From NCBI RefSeq assembly GCF_023195515.1, contig NZ_JALPKR020000002.1, positions 434,001-498,000 of the forward strand: a stretch of 64,000 nt of DNA, read 5' to 3'. Origin of the DNA: Variovorax sp. S12S4. Lineage in GTDB: Bacteria; Pseudomonadota; Gammaproteobacteria; Burkholderiales; Burkholderiaceae_C. The notes beneath the pieces are model-generated. The model had not been told where the DNA came from, did no database searches, and worked only from the letters and a program-made list of their open reading frames with translations. How positions within the stretch are numbered: position 1 is the stretch's first letter; the number at the start of each line of letters is the position of its first letter. The position numbers and the translations under genes were made by a program. Positions 1 to 8,262 of the stretch are shown here, piece after piece.

Positions 1-1053
1 AGAACTGCCCGCCATTGCCCAAGACGGCTATGCGCAGCAGCTGGTGGGGGCCGCGGCGCGGCCTCGCGGCGCGGCGCCGAGCTCACGGGCAAGCTGCTGG
101 CGTTTTCACGCCGGCAGATGCTGCAGCCCAACGCCGTGGACCCGCATGCCATGCTGCATTCGCTGGCCGACATGCTGCGGCGTACGCTCGACCAGCGCAT
201 CGGCATCGTGATCGACGCCACGCCGGATTGCCCGCCCGTTCTTGCCGACCCGGGGCAGCTCGAATCGGCGCTGTTGAACATTGCCATCAACGCGCGCGAT
301 GCGATGCCCGAAGGCGGCACGCTGCACTTTCGCGCCGAGGCCTGCGGCGCGCTGCCTCGCGAAGTGCTCAATGAACTGGGCGAGGCCGGCGAACACGGCA
401 GCTTCGTTGCCATTTCGGTTGCCGACAGCGGCACCGGCATGACCGAGGAAGTGAAGGAGCGCGCGTTCGAGCCGTTCTTCACCACCAAGGAAGCCGGCCG
501 CGGCACGGGCCTTGGCTTGAGCACGGTGTACGGCTTCGTGAAGCAGTCCAAGGGCGCCATTGCCATCGCAACCCAGCCGGGCGCGGGCACCACGGTTACG
601 CTGTACCTGCCCCAGCTGTTCGACGCGGCGCCTCCCGCCGCGCCCGACGACGACGACGGCGAGCAGGCACTGCCCGCCGGGCTGCGCGTGATGCTCGTCG
701 AAGACGACGCCGAAGTGCGCAAGGTGGTCCACACGTTCCTGGCCACGCTCGGCTGCGAAGTGGTGGCGGCGGAAAACGCCGAGCAGGCCCTTGTGCAGAT
801 GGAGTCGGACACGGGCGCTTTCGACGTGCTGCTGAGCGACATTGCGCTCGGCCCCGGCATGCGCGGAACGCGGCTTGCCGCCGAGGCGCAGCAGCGCTTT
901 CCGCGGCTCGCGATTCTTCTCATGTCGGGCTTCTCGTCGGAGCTGCTCGATGCCGACCGGGAGGCGCCGCCGAGCTGGGAGCTGCTGCGCAAGCCCTATT
1001 CGCGCGCAGAGCTTGCGCGCGCCCTGGCCCGGGTGCTCGCCGCGCGGCCTTGA
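1..1053 (+). CDS. Hybrid sensor histidine kinase with C-terminal receiver domain (5' end outside window)
   Basis: C-terminal part of a two-component hybrid kinase; the sensor part and phosphorylated His lie upstream of the window. Visible in order: a GHKL ATPase with N-box (LLNIAINARDA, nt 271-303), G1 (ADSGTGM, near nt 421-441) and G2 (GRGTGLGLSTVYG, near nt 499-537), then an acidic linker and a receiver domain with the acidic pair in LVEDDAE, phospho-acceptor Asp in LLSDIALG (nt 838-840) and conserved Lys in LRKPYS. It should autophosphorylate and pass phosphate to the receiver. Before about nt 60 the family-like peptide (AQQLVGAAAR) is in frame 2, while from nt 61 it is in frame 1. A base therefore seems to be missing near 61. 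The ligand is unknown. The gene converges on the minus-strand operon. Confidence 0.85.
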   Translation, partial: RTARHCPRRLCAAAGGGRGAASRRGAELTGKLLAFSRRQMLQPNAVDPHAMLHSLADMLRRTLDQRIGIVIDATPDCPPVLADPGQLESALLNIAINARDAMPEGGTLHFRAEACGALPREVLNELGEAGEHGSFVAISVADSGTGMTEEVKERAFEPFFTTKEAGRGTGLGLSTVYGFVKQSKGAIAIATQPGAGTTVTLYLPQLFDAAPPAAPDDDDGEQALPAGLRVMLVEDDAEVRKVVHTFLATLGCEVVAAENAEQALVQMESDTGAFDVLLSDIALGPGMRGTRLAAEAQQRFPRLAILLMSGFSSELLDADREAPPSWELLRKPYSRAELARALARVLAARP

Positions 1054-1073
1054 CGGCCCCGCGCCGAAGCTGT

Positions 1074-2351
1074 TCAGCGCACCAGATCCTGGAAGCGGTA
1101 GTAGGCACCGACGATCGGAAGAAACCACGGCTTGCCGAAATGCCCGGGAATTGCGGGCCAGTCGAAGTCGCGCCACGGGTTCAGGTCGGCGCGGCCATTC
1201 AGCACTTCGGCCATGATCGCGCCCATGTAGGTCGACATGTGGGTTCCGTGCCCGCTGTAGCCCATGGAATAGAAAAGCCCGTTGCGCTCTCCGGCGCGCG
1301 GCAGGCGGTCGCGTGTCATGTCGACCATGCCGCCCCAGCAGTAATCGATACGGGTGTCTCTCAACTCGGGAAAGACTTGCACGAGCGACCGCTGCAGGAT
1401 GGCACCGCTCTTCACGTCCGACTTGGGGTTGGTCGCCGCAAAACGCGCGCGGCCACCGAACAGCAGACGGTTGTCCGGCGTCACGCGAAAGTAATTGACG
1501 AAGTTCTTCGTGTCCGTCGTCATGCGGCGGCGCGGCGTCAGCCGGTCGAGCACTTCGACCGGGAGCGGCTCGGTCACGATGATGAATGCACCCACTGGCA
1601 CGATGCGGCGGCGGAACCACGCGAGCGGCCCCACGGCCGATGTGCCGGTCGCAAGCAGCACCTGTCGGGCACGGATGCTGCCGCCGGGCGTTTCGACCTG
1701 ATGCACCGAACCGCCCTGCCGCTTGAGGCCCACAACGGGCGCGTTCTCGTAGATGCGCACGCCGCGCTTCGCAGCCGCCACGGCAAGGCCATGGCCGTAG
1801 CGCCCCACGTGCATGCCCGCGCTCTTGCCGAAGACCATGCCGCCGAAATATTGGTCAGACCCGATCTCGCTGCGCAGTTCGGCCCGCGTCACCATGTGGG
1901 TGTCGGGATCGCATTCCTTCGCCATCAGCGCTTGCGAGCGGGCCAGCTTGTCGTAGTGTTCCGGCTTGGCGGCGAGCTTGAGCTTGCCGACACGCTTGAA
2001 GTCGCAATCGATGCCCTCCTCCGCAATCAGCGACTCCACCTTGGAAACGCCCGCGTCGAACGCGCGATAGAGCATGTTGGCCCGCTCGCGCCCGAGCTTG
2101 CCCGACAGCGCGCAATAGTCTTGCGCGAAGCCGTTGTTGCACATGCCACCATTGCGGCCGGAGGCGGCACTGCCCACGTTCCCGGCGTCGAGCACCGCAA
2201 CGCTTGCACCCTTCTTGGCCAGTGCGATGGCCGCGGACAAGCCGGTGAAGCCCGCACCGACCACCGCCACATCGACATCGCCGCCGGGCGCCTCGGCCTG
2301 GCCGCCGGTAAACCTGGGCGCGGTATCTAGCCAATAGGGCATCAGCTTCAT
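1074..2351 (-). CDS. FAD-dependent amine/amino-acid oxidase, DAO family (PuuB-like)
   Basis: 425-residue flavoenzyme of the DAO fold. The N-terminal Rossmann motif VAVVGAGFTG has its glycines at 32, 34 and 37. It is followed by ASGRNGGM, typical of gamma-glutamylputrescine oxidases and related sarcosine/glycine oxidases, and a C-terminal FAD-contact segment GYSGHGTHM. The predicted reaction is oxidation of an amine or N-substituted amino acid to an imine/aldehyde with FAD and O2. It is the last gene of a minus-strand operon (cupin, aldehyde dehydrogenase, second DAO oxidase, GNAT). The dehydrogenase could oxidise the aldehyde product, which fits polyamine or opine-like catabolism. The exact substrate cannot be read from sequence. 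Class is secure, PuuB role tentative. Confidence 0.85.
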   Translation of the reverse strand: MKLMPYWLDTAPRFTGGQAEAPGGDVDVAVVGAGFTGLSAAIALAKKGASVAVLDAGNVGSAASGRNGGMCNNGFAQDYCALSGKLGRERANMLYRAFDAGVSKVESLIAEEGIDCDFKRVGKLKLAAKPEHYDKLARSQALMAKECDPDTHMVTRAELRSEIGSDQYFGGMVFGKSAGMHVGRYGHGLAVAAAKRGVRIYENAPVVGLKRQGGSVHQVETPGGSIRARQVLLATGTSAVGPLAWFRRRIVPVGAFIIVTEPLPVEVLDRLTPRRRMTTDTKNFVNYFRVTPDNRLLFGGRARFAATNPKSDVKSGAILQRSLVQVFPELRDTRIDYCWGGMVDMTRDRLPRAGERNGLFYSMGYSGHGTHMSTYMGAIMAEVLNGRADLNPWRDFDWPAIPGHFGKPWFLPIVGAYYRFQDLVR

Positions 2352-2403
2352 AAGTGGATTTCCGTCATGTCAGGGGAACGCTTGGGTGTGCCGAGCCGGC
2401 GGC

Positions 2404-3282
2404 TCAGCCGAACGACTGGTTCGAAAGGGCGAACAGGCGCGGGTGGGCATCTGCCAGGGCATCTGCAACGGGTGCGGCATCGGCTGTGCGACGCTGTACA
2501 TCGCGCACCATCGGCACCGCATGGCCGACGCAAGGCAGCCCCATCTGGGCAAGCCATGCAGACAGGCCGCTGTCCTCCGTCACGTCGATGCGAACAAACC
2601 GGCCGCGAAAGCGGTCCGCGAGCGCGGCGATGAGGTCCCTTGCATCGGCCGCGCTGCTGGCGCCCGATGCGACCACCGGGCCGATCACCACGCCATGCCC
2701 GAACTCCCTTGCCGAGGCGTAGGCCGACACACGGGCACCGCGGTCGACGACCATCGTCGTTCCGGCCGCGAGCAATGCATGGAGCAAAGCGGTGCGGTCC
2801 ATTCCCGTGGCAGCCAGGTCCAGCCGGCGCAGGCTCTCGCCGTCTGCCGGCTGCATGGGCCGCAGGTGCGACGGCGCGGCAGGCAGAGCGGCTTCAGGCG
2901 GCAGTGCGGCCTGGTGCTGGAACACCTGCCCGCGGGCGACGAACCCGAGTTGCGTATAGAGCGGAAGCCCTTCCTGTGTGGAGTTGAGGAACACGGTGCG
3001 GTTGCCCGCCTCGTCGAGCAGCTTCTCCATCAGGGCACGCCCCAGGCCGCGCCCCTGCATGGCCGGGTCCACGATGATCATGCCCACCGAGGCGTGGGTC
3101 TCGCCATAGGGCCACCACATCGCCGTGGCCACCAGGCGGCCGTCGGCTTCCACCGCGAAGCCGCTGCCGAGCTCGAGGGCAAAGCGCCAGTCGGCCTCGC
3201 GGTAGGGCCACGCCAGCGCGGCCGATTGCCAGACGGCGTCGGGCAAGTGCTCCGCGCGCAGCGCGGTGAGCCGCGGCGTCAT
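2404..3282 (-). CDS. GNAT-family N-acetyltransferase with tandem GNAT-like domains
   Basis: About 292 residues. The N-terminal half is a clear GNAT domain: the acetyl-CoA pyrophosphate loop is QGRGLGRALMEKLL, preceded by the beta4 strand ASVGMIIVDP, and the fold ends in LYTQLGFVARG. The second half looks like a diverged second GNAT unit ending GLSAWLAQMGLPCVGHAVPM. The start MTPRLTALRAEHL (ATG ending at 3282) was chosen because it sits 8 bases after the stop of the upstream oxidase; an in-frame ATG at 3315 would overlap that gene. It probably acetylates a small amine or amino acid related to the operon substrate. The substrate is unknown. Confidence 0.8.
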   Translation of the reverse strand: MTPRLTALRAEHLPDAVWQSAALAWPYREADWRFALELGSGFAVEADGRLVATAMWWPYGETHASVGMIIVDPAMQGRGLGRALMEKLLDEAGNRTVFLNSTQEGLPLYTQLGFVARGQVFQHQAALPPEAALPAAPSHLRPMQPADGESLRRLDLAATGMDRTALLHALLAAGTTMVVDRGARVSAYASAREFGHGVVIGPVVASGASSAADARDLIAALADRFRGRFVRIDVTEDSGLSAWLAQMGLPCVGHAVPMVRDVQRRTADAAPVADALADAHPRLFALSNQSFG

Positions 3283-3290
3283 GGCTGTCT

Positions 3291-4616
3291 TCAGAAGTCC
3301 GCGACCTTGCCCCACGCCGACGACAGGAACCTGTCCGGGTGGTAGGGGCGCGGATCGACGATGGGTTCGGCGCCGCTGACGATGTCGGCAATCAAATGGC
3401 CGGCCCCGGGGCCGATGCCGAAGCCATGGCCGCTGAACCCGGCCGCCAGCACGAATCCGGGCAGGTTCGACATCTCGCCGATTCCGGGAACGCCGTCGGG
3501 CGTGCTGTCGACATAGCCGGCCCAGGCAGCGCTGACCGAACTCTGCTTCAGCTCCGGCACCAGCTCCACCGCCCGCTTGTAGGTGAGGCTCACCACCGAT
3601 GCGTCCACCTTCGGGTCGAGAACACGCATGCGCTCCATCGGCGTCGGCTTGTCGAGCCGCCAGCGGGACCAGCCCTCATGCCCCGAGCGGACGCCTTCGA
3701 GCCCGCCGGGCGCGAGATTGCGCCACCGCCGCTGGAACATGGGCAGGAACTGCGGCGCAAAACGCAGCAGCTGCGGCGTGGGGTCCACGCGTCCCCGGCC
3801 GCTGATGGCCAGGGTGTATCCGCCGTCCACGCGCCGCGTCATGGAAACGCCGGTCGTGTGGAGCGCAGCCGGTATGTCCTTGCCGCCCGTGGCAACCGAC
3901 AGCACCGTCTGCCGGATGGCAGCCTGCGGAAACCGGATGCCGTATTGGCGGCAGAACGAGGACGCCCAAGCGCCGCCTGCGAGCACCGCGACCTTGGTGC
4001 GGATGGTCCCCTTCTCGGTGACCACGGCCGAAAGCCGGCCGCCCTCGGTTTCTACACCGCGCGCGGCGCAGCCCTGGTGTACCGTGCCGCCCAGTTTCAT
4101 GAGCGCCCGCACCACGGCCGGCGCCGCACGTGATGGGTCGGCAGTGCCGTCGGTTGGCGCAAAGACGCCGCCCTTCCAGGCCTTGCCGGTTGCGCGGCCG
4201 CGCTGCGCCGCTTCGTCCGCGGTCAGCATCTGGGTCTTGACGTCGACGGTGCGCGCAAACTCGCCCCACCGCGCCCAGCCTTCCAGTTCTTTCTCGCTGT
4301 TGCTGAGGTAGAGCAACCCGCATCTCTGGAAGCCCGTCACCTCGCCGGTTTCTGCGGTGAACTGCTCCCACAGGTCCAGGCTTTTGGTGGCCATCGGCAA
4401 TTCGCGCGCATCGCGGTTCTGCTGGCGGCACCAGCCCCAGTTTCGGCTCGACTGCTCGGCGCCGACGCGGCCCTTTTCCACCAGCGCCACCTTCATGCCG
4501 CGCTTGGCCATGTAGTACGCGGCAAAAGCGCCGATGATGCCGCCGCCAATCACGACGACGTCCGCATGCGTCGGCAGGTCCGGGCTCGACTCGACTGGAA
4601 ATAGAGGTGCAGGCAT
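3291..4616 (-). CDS. FAD-dependent D-amino-acid/glycine oxidase-like protein (DAO family)
   Basis: About 441 residues of the DAO superfamily, a second paralogous fold in the same operon. It carries the N-terminal dinucleotide motif VVVIGGGIIGAFAAYYMA, then SSRNWGWCRQQNRD, where flavin contacts are expected, and a C-terminal FAD segment AAGFSGHGFGIGPGAG. Start ATG at 4616 (MPAPLFPVE) is preferred over the in-frame 4763 ATG, whose extension is Arg-rich and overlaps the aldehyde dehydrogenase. Expected chemistry is oxidative deamination or demethylation of an amino acid or amine. Two DAO-type oxidases next to an aldehyde dehydrogenase suggest stepwise oxidation of an N-substituted substrate. Confidence 0.85.
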   Translation of the reverse strand: MPAPLFPVESSPDLPTHADVVVIGGGIIGAFAAYYMAKRGMKVALVEKGRVGAEQSSRNWGWCRQQNRDARELPMATKSLDLWEQFTAETGEVTGFQRCGLLYLSNSEKELEGWARWGEFARTVDVKTQMLTADEAAQRGRATGKAWKGGVFAPTDGTADPSRAAPAVVRALMKLGGTVHQGCAARGVETEGGRLSAVVTEKGTIRTKVAVLAGGAWASSFCRQYGIRFPQAAIRQTVLSVATGGKDIPAALHTTGVSMTRRVDGGYTLAISGRGRVDPTPQLLRFAPQFLPMFQRRWRNLAPGGLEGVRSGHEGWSRWRLDKPTPMERMRVLDPKVDASVVSLTYKRAVELVPELKQSSVSAAWAGYVDSTPDGVPGIGEMSNLPGFVLAAGFSGHGFGIGPGAGHLIADIVSGAEPIVDPRPYHPDRFLSSAWGKVADF

Positions 4617-4651
4617 TCTCGGGATGTCCGTTGAGGGATCGATGAAACTGG

Positions 4652-6088
4652 TCAGTAGCCGACGACGGCCTTGGTCTCGAGATACTCCTCGAGCCCATGC
4701 ACGCCGTATTCGCGCCCGTTGCCGGACCGCTTGTACCCACCGAACGGCGCATGGCTGGTCCATGCCGGGTAGTTGATGTGCACCTGGCCGGCGCGAAGCT
4801 GCGCCGCCACGCGCCGCGCCCGCTCGCGGTCGCCGGACTGCACGCTGGCGCTGAGTCCGTAGACGGTGTCGTTCGCAATCGCGATGGCCTCGGCCTCGTC
4901 GGCGTAGGGAATGAGGACCAGCACGGGGCCGAAGATTTCTTCCTGCGCCACCCTCATGCCGGGTGCCACATCCGAAAACACCGTGGGCCGTGCAAAGTAG
5001 CCGTGTGCCAGCCCGGCAGGCCTGCCCAGGCCACCGCAGACGAGCTTGGCGCCCTCTTCGATGCCGCTGGCGATCATCGCTTGCACCCTCGCGTATTGCG
5101 CGGCGTTGGCGATGGGGCCCATCGTCGTTTGTTCATCGCGCGGGTCGCCGAGCGTGATGTTGGCCACGGCTGCAGCGGCCAATGCTTCCACCTCGGCCAG
5201 GCGTGACGCGGGCACCAGCATGCGCGTCGGTGCGCTGCATGACTGGCCCGCGTTGCGCATGCCGGCCAGCACGCCCTTTGCCACCGCCTGCTCGAAATCG
5301 GCGTCGTCGAGAAGAAGGTTGGGCGACTTGCCGCCCAGCTCCTGCACCACGCGCTTGACCGTCACCGCAGCCGCCTGCGCCACGAGCACGCCCGCGCGGG
5401 TCGATCCGGTGATGGAGATCATGTCGACGCCCGGGTGTGCCGCCAGTGCCGCACCGACGACCTCGCCCGTGCCGCCGACGACGTTGAACACACCGGGCGG
5501 CGTGCCGGCATCGTGCATCACCTGCGCGAAGAGCTGCGCGCTGTAGGGAGACAGCTCGCTGGGCTTCAGCACCACCGTGCAGCCCGCGGCAATTGCCGGC
5601 GCGACCTTGGCCGTGAGCTGATACAGCGGCCAGTTCCACGGCGTGATCAGCGCACACACGCCGATCGGCTCCTTCGAAATCGCCATGCCGCTTTCGACGG
5701 AAAGAAACTTGTAGCCCTGCAGCACCTCGATCTGCGCGCGGACATGCGCAACGGCAAAAGGCACATGGGCAGCTCGGGCGAAGGCGATGGGAGCCCCCAT
5801 CTCTGCCGCGATGGCTTGTGCGAACAGTTCCGCGCGCTCTTCCAGCAACGCCAGGATACGGCCCAGCAGCGCAAGCCGCTCGCCGGCCGTGCTTTGCGAG
5901 AACGTTTCAAACGCACGTCGGGCCGCGGCAACGGCAAGGTCGACATCCGCCGGCGAGCCGGCCGCGATGTGCCCGACGATCTCTTCGGTAAACGGGTTGA
6001 CGACGGCGATGCGCGCGGCATGGGCGCGGTCCTGCCAGGACCCGTCGATGTAGAAGCGGGCATCGTCCATGCGTGGCTCTGCGGTCAT
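4652..6088 (-). CDS. NAD(P)-dependent aldehyde dehydrogenase
   Basis: 478 residues, normal for the ALDH superfamily. Visible signatures are the cofactor-binding TPWNWPLYQ and LKPSELSPYSA segments, the SITGSTRAG turn, the catalytic Glu motif VQELGGKSPN, the catalytic Cys in NAGQSCSAPTRM, and the late EEIFGPVLVLIPY. The C-terminal SGNGREYGVHGLEEYLETK is typical of broad-range aldehyde dehydrogenases. It should oxidise an aldehyde to the acid in the cytoplasm. Its place between two flavin oxidases and a cupin suggests it removes the aldehyde they produce. Starts at 6088 (MTAEP) or 6070 (MDDARF) are both possible; the longer one is given. Confidence 0.92.
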   Translation of the reverse strand: MTAEPRMDDARFYIDGSWQDRAHAARIAVVNPFTEEIVGHIAAGSPADVDLAVAAARRAFETFSQSTAGERLALLGRILALLEERAELFAQAIAAEMGAPIAFARAAHVPFAVAHVRAQIEVLQGYKFLSVESGMAISKEPIGVCALITPWNWPLYQLTAKVAPAIAAGCTVVLKPSELSPYSAQLFAQVMHDAGTPPGVFNVVGGTGEVVGAALAAHPGVDMISITGSTRAGVLVAQAAAVTVKRVVQELGGKSPNLLLDDADFEQAVAKGVLAGMRNAGQSCSAPTRMLVPASRLAEVEALAAAAVANITLGDPRDEQTTMGPIANAAQYARVQAMIASGIEEGAKLVCGGLGRPAGLAHGYFARPTVFSDVAPGMRVAQEEIFGPVLVLIPYADEAEAIAIANDTVYGLSASVQSGDRERARRVAAQLRAGQVHINYPAWTSHAPFGGYKRSGNGREYGVHGLEEYLETKAVVGY

Positions 6089-6103
6089 CGCGGCGCTTTC
6101 CGG

Positions 6104-6457
6104 TCAGGCGATGACCCACACCTTGCGCACTGTCTCGATGGTGCGCCATGTGCCGATGTAGCCCGGCTTCATGATGAAGCAGTCGCCGGCCCTGTAGGTC
6201 TGCGGCGGCTGGCCTTGCTCGGTGATCTCGACCACGCCCGAAAGAATGTGGCAGAACTCCCAAGTGTCGCCCTTGATGGAGTGATTGACGCCGACGGTCG
6301 ACTCGAACACGCCGGCGCGCACCGCGCCGTCCTTCGCGCTGTCCACGTCCCAGTTGCGGCACACGACATCGCCCTCGATGACGCGCTCCGCCGGCGGGCG
6401 GTATTCACGCGGTTCGCCGAGCTGGTCGAGTTTGAAGGGGACGAGAAGATTGGACAT
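6104..6457 (-). CDS. Small single-domain cupin protein
   Basis: About 117 residues with one cupin barrel. Motif 1 is HSIKGDTWEFCHILSG; motif 2 is around PQTYRAGDCFIMKPGYIGTW. It starts MSNLLVPFKLDQLG; the upstream in-frame ATG at 6508 would extend into the intergenic region without homologous-looking sequence. It is the first gene of the minus-strand oxidase/aldehyde dehydrogenase operon, 15 bases from the next start. Such cupins accompany amine-catabolic operons, but their activity is generally unknown (ligand binding or isomerase are possible). No function is assigned. Confidence 0.82.
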   Translation of the reverse strand: MSNLLVPFKLDQLGEPREYRPPAERVIEGDVVCRNWDVDSAKDGAVRAGVFESTVGVNHSIKGDTWEFCHILSGVVEITEQGQPPQTYRAGDCFIMKPGYIGTWRTIETVRKVWVIA

Positions 6458-6650
6458 TGGGTGCCTGTTCGCAGAGGTCTGATGGTGGGCCAATGCTAAA
6501 GAAAGCACCGCCCGGGCCGATGCTGAACCGGGCCCCTGTAAAGGTGCGAAATGTGCGATTGCGGGCCTTCAACAGCCGATCGTGCGGCGGCGGGATCTCA
6601 GGGAATCTACGGATATATGATTTGCCGGATGGGGTTGATTGCACACTGTT

Positions 6651-6662
6651 TTTGTATACAAA
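6651..6662. promoter_or_regulatory. Perfect 12-bp palindrome, candidate GntR/FCD operator
   Basis: TTTGTATACAAA lies about 80 bases before the NCS1 permease start. The core TGTATACA recurs at 9878-9885 before the NCS2 permease, and an FCD-type GntR gene lies between the two transporters. Shared-operator status is inferred. Confidence 0.55.
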
Positions 6663-6740
6663 TAACGCACCCGATTCCCGGCGCCCCGACTTGCGCCGGA
6701 AAAGCGGTCCCTCAATCCACCATTCGCACGAGGAAAGACC

Positions 6741-8234
6741 ATGAGCACAGTTGTCAGCCAGGCCCCCGCGGGGGCGAGCGAAGCCGGCCATGCGCCGCAT
6801 GCCGAATCCAACGCGCTGATCAAGCCGGGCTACGACCCGCGGCTGACCAACGAAGACCTGGCCCCTCTCAAGAAACAGACCTGGGGCCAATACAACATCT
6901 TTGCGTTCTGGATGTCCGACGTGCACAGCGTGGGCGGCTACATCACGGCCGGCAGCCTGTTCGCGCTGGGCCTCTCCAGCTGGCAGGTGCTGGTGTCGCT
7001 GCTGGTGGGCATCGTGATCGTACAGTTCTTCTGCAACCTGGTGGCCAAGCCCAGCCAGGTGACGGGCGTGCCCTACCCCGTGGTGTGCCGCGCCTCGTTC
7101 GGCGTGCTGGGCGCCAACATCCCGGCCATCATCCGCGGGCTGATTGCGGTGGCCTGGTACGGCGTGCAAACGTACCTCGCATCGGCGGCCTTCATGGTGC
7201 TGGCGCTGCACATGTTTCCCAACCTGGCGCCCTATGCCGACGTGGCGCAGCACGGCTTTGCGGGCCTGTCGACACTGGGCTGGGTGGCGTTCATGATCAT
7301 GTGGGTGCTGCAGGCCTTCGTGTTCTGGCACGGCATGGAAGCGATCCGCAAGTTCATCGACTGGGCCGGCCCGGCCGTGTACGTGGTGATGGCCATCCTC
7401 TGCGGCTGGCTGGTGTGGAAGGCGGGCTGGCGCAACATCGACCTGAACCTGGGCGGCATCAAGTTCCAGGGCTGGGACGCGCTGCCCGTGATGCTCTCGG
7501 CCATTGCGCTGGTGGTGAGCTACTTCAGCGGGCCGATGCTCAACTTTGGCGACTTCTCGCGCTACGGAAAGAGCTTCGACGCGGTGAAGAAGGGCAACTT
7601 CTGGGGCCTGCCGATCAACTTCGTGTTCTTCTCGCTGCTGACGGTGATCACCACCGCCGCCACGCTGCCGGTGTTCGGCGAACTGATCACCGATCCGGTG
7701 CACACCGTGGGCAAGATCGACAGCACCACCGCCGTGGTGCTGGGCGCGCTGACTTTCATGATCGCCACCATCGGCATCAACATCGTGGCCAACTTTGTGT
7801 CGCCGGCCTTCGACTTCTCCAACGTGGCGCCGCAGCACATCAGCTGGCGCACGGGCGGCATGATCGCCGCGGTGGGCTCGGTGTTCCTCACGCCGTGGAA
7901 CCTCTACAACAGCCCCGAGGTCATTCACTACACGCTGGACGTGCTGGGTTCGTTCATCGGTCCGCTGTTCGGCATCCTGATTGCCGACTACTACATCGTG
8001 CGCAAGCAGCGCATCGACGTGGACGCGCTCTACACCATGAGCCCCAAGGGAGAGTACTGGTACAGCGGCGGCTACAACCCCAAGGCCATCCAGGCCATGA
8101 TCCCGTCCGCGCTGGTGCCGATTCTTTGCGTGATGGTGCCCGCGCTGCGGGGTGGCGCGAACTATGCATGGTTCATCGGCATGGGCCTGGGCTTTGTCAT
8201 CTATGCCCTGCTGAACCGCAACAGCAAGACTTGA
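6741..8234 (+). CDS. NCS1-family nucleobase/hydantoin/allantoin permease
   Basis: 497-residue inner-membrane transporter with about 12 hydrophobic segments, the usual size for nucleobase:cation symporter-1 proteins (Mhp1, PucI, CodB). The start of the fold, LKKQTWGQYNIFAFWMSD, is family-typical, as are the Gly-rich TM segments AGSLFALGLSSWQVLVSLL and VPYPVVCRASFGVLGANIP. It likely imports a hydantoin, allantoin or pyrimidine/purine base with a cation. It is followed 28 bases later by an Asp/Glu/hydantoin-type racemase, which favours a hydantoin or allantoin substrate. A palindrome, TTTGTATACAAA, lies upstream. ATG at 6741 follows an AGGAAAG Shine-Dalgarno-like sequence. Confidence 0.88.
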   Translation: MSTVVSQAPAGASEAGHAPHAESNALIKPGYDPRLTNEDLAPLKKQTWGQYNIFAFWMSDVHSVGGYITAGSLFALGLSSWQVLVSLLVGIVIVQFFCNLVAKPSQVTGVPYPVVCRASFGVLGANIPAIIRGLIAVAWYGVQTYLASAAFMVLALHMFPNLAPYADVAQHGFAGLSTLGWVAFMIMWVLQAFVFWHGMEAIRKFIDWAGPAVYVVMAILCGWLVWKAGWRNIDLNLGGIKFQGWDALPVMLSAIALVVSYFSGPMLNFGDFSRYGKSFDAVKKGNFWGLPINFVFFSLLTVITTAATLPVFGELITDPVHTVGKIDSTTAVVLGALTFMIATIGINIVANFVSPAFDFSNVAPQHISWRTGGMIAAVGSVFLTPWNLYNSPEVIHYTLDVLGSFIGPLFGILIADYYIVRKQRIDVDALYTMSPKGEYWYSGGYNPKAIQAMIPSALVPILCVMVPALRGGANYAWFIGMGLGFVIYALLNRNSKT

Positions 8235-8262
8235 AATACTGAAAGAGAGAAAGGGCCGCGCC

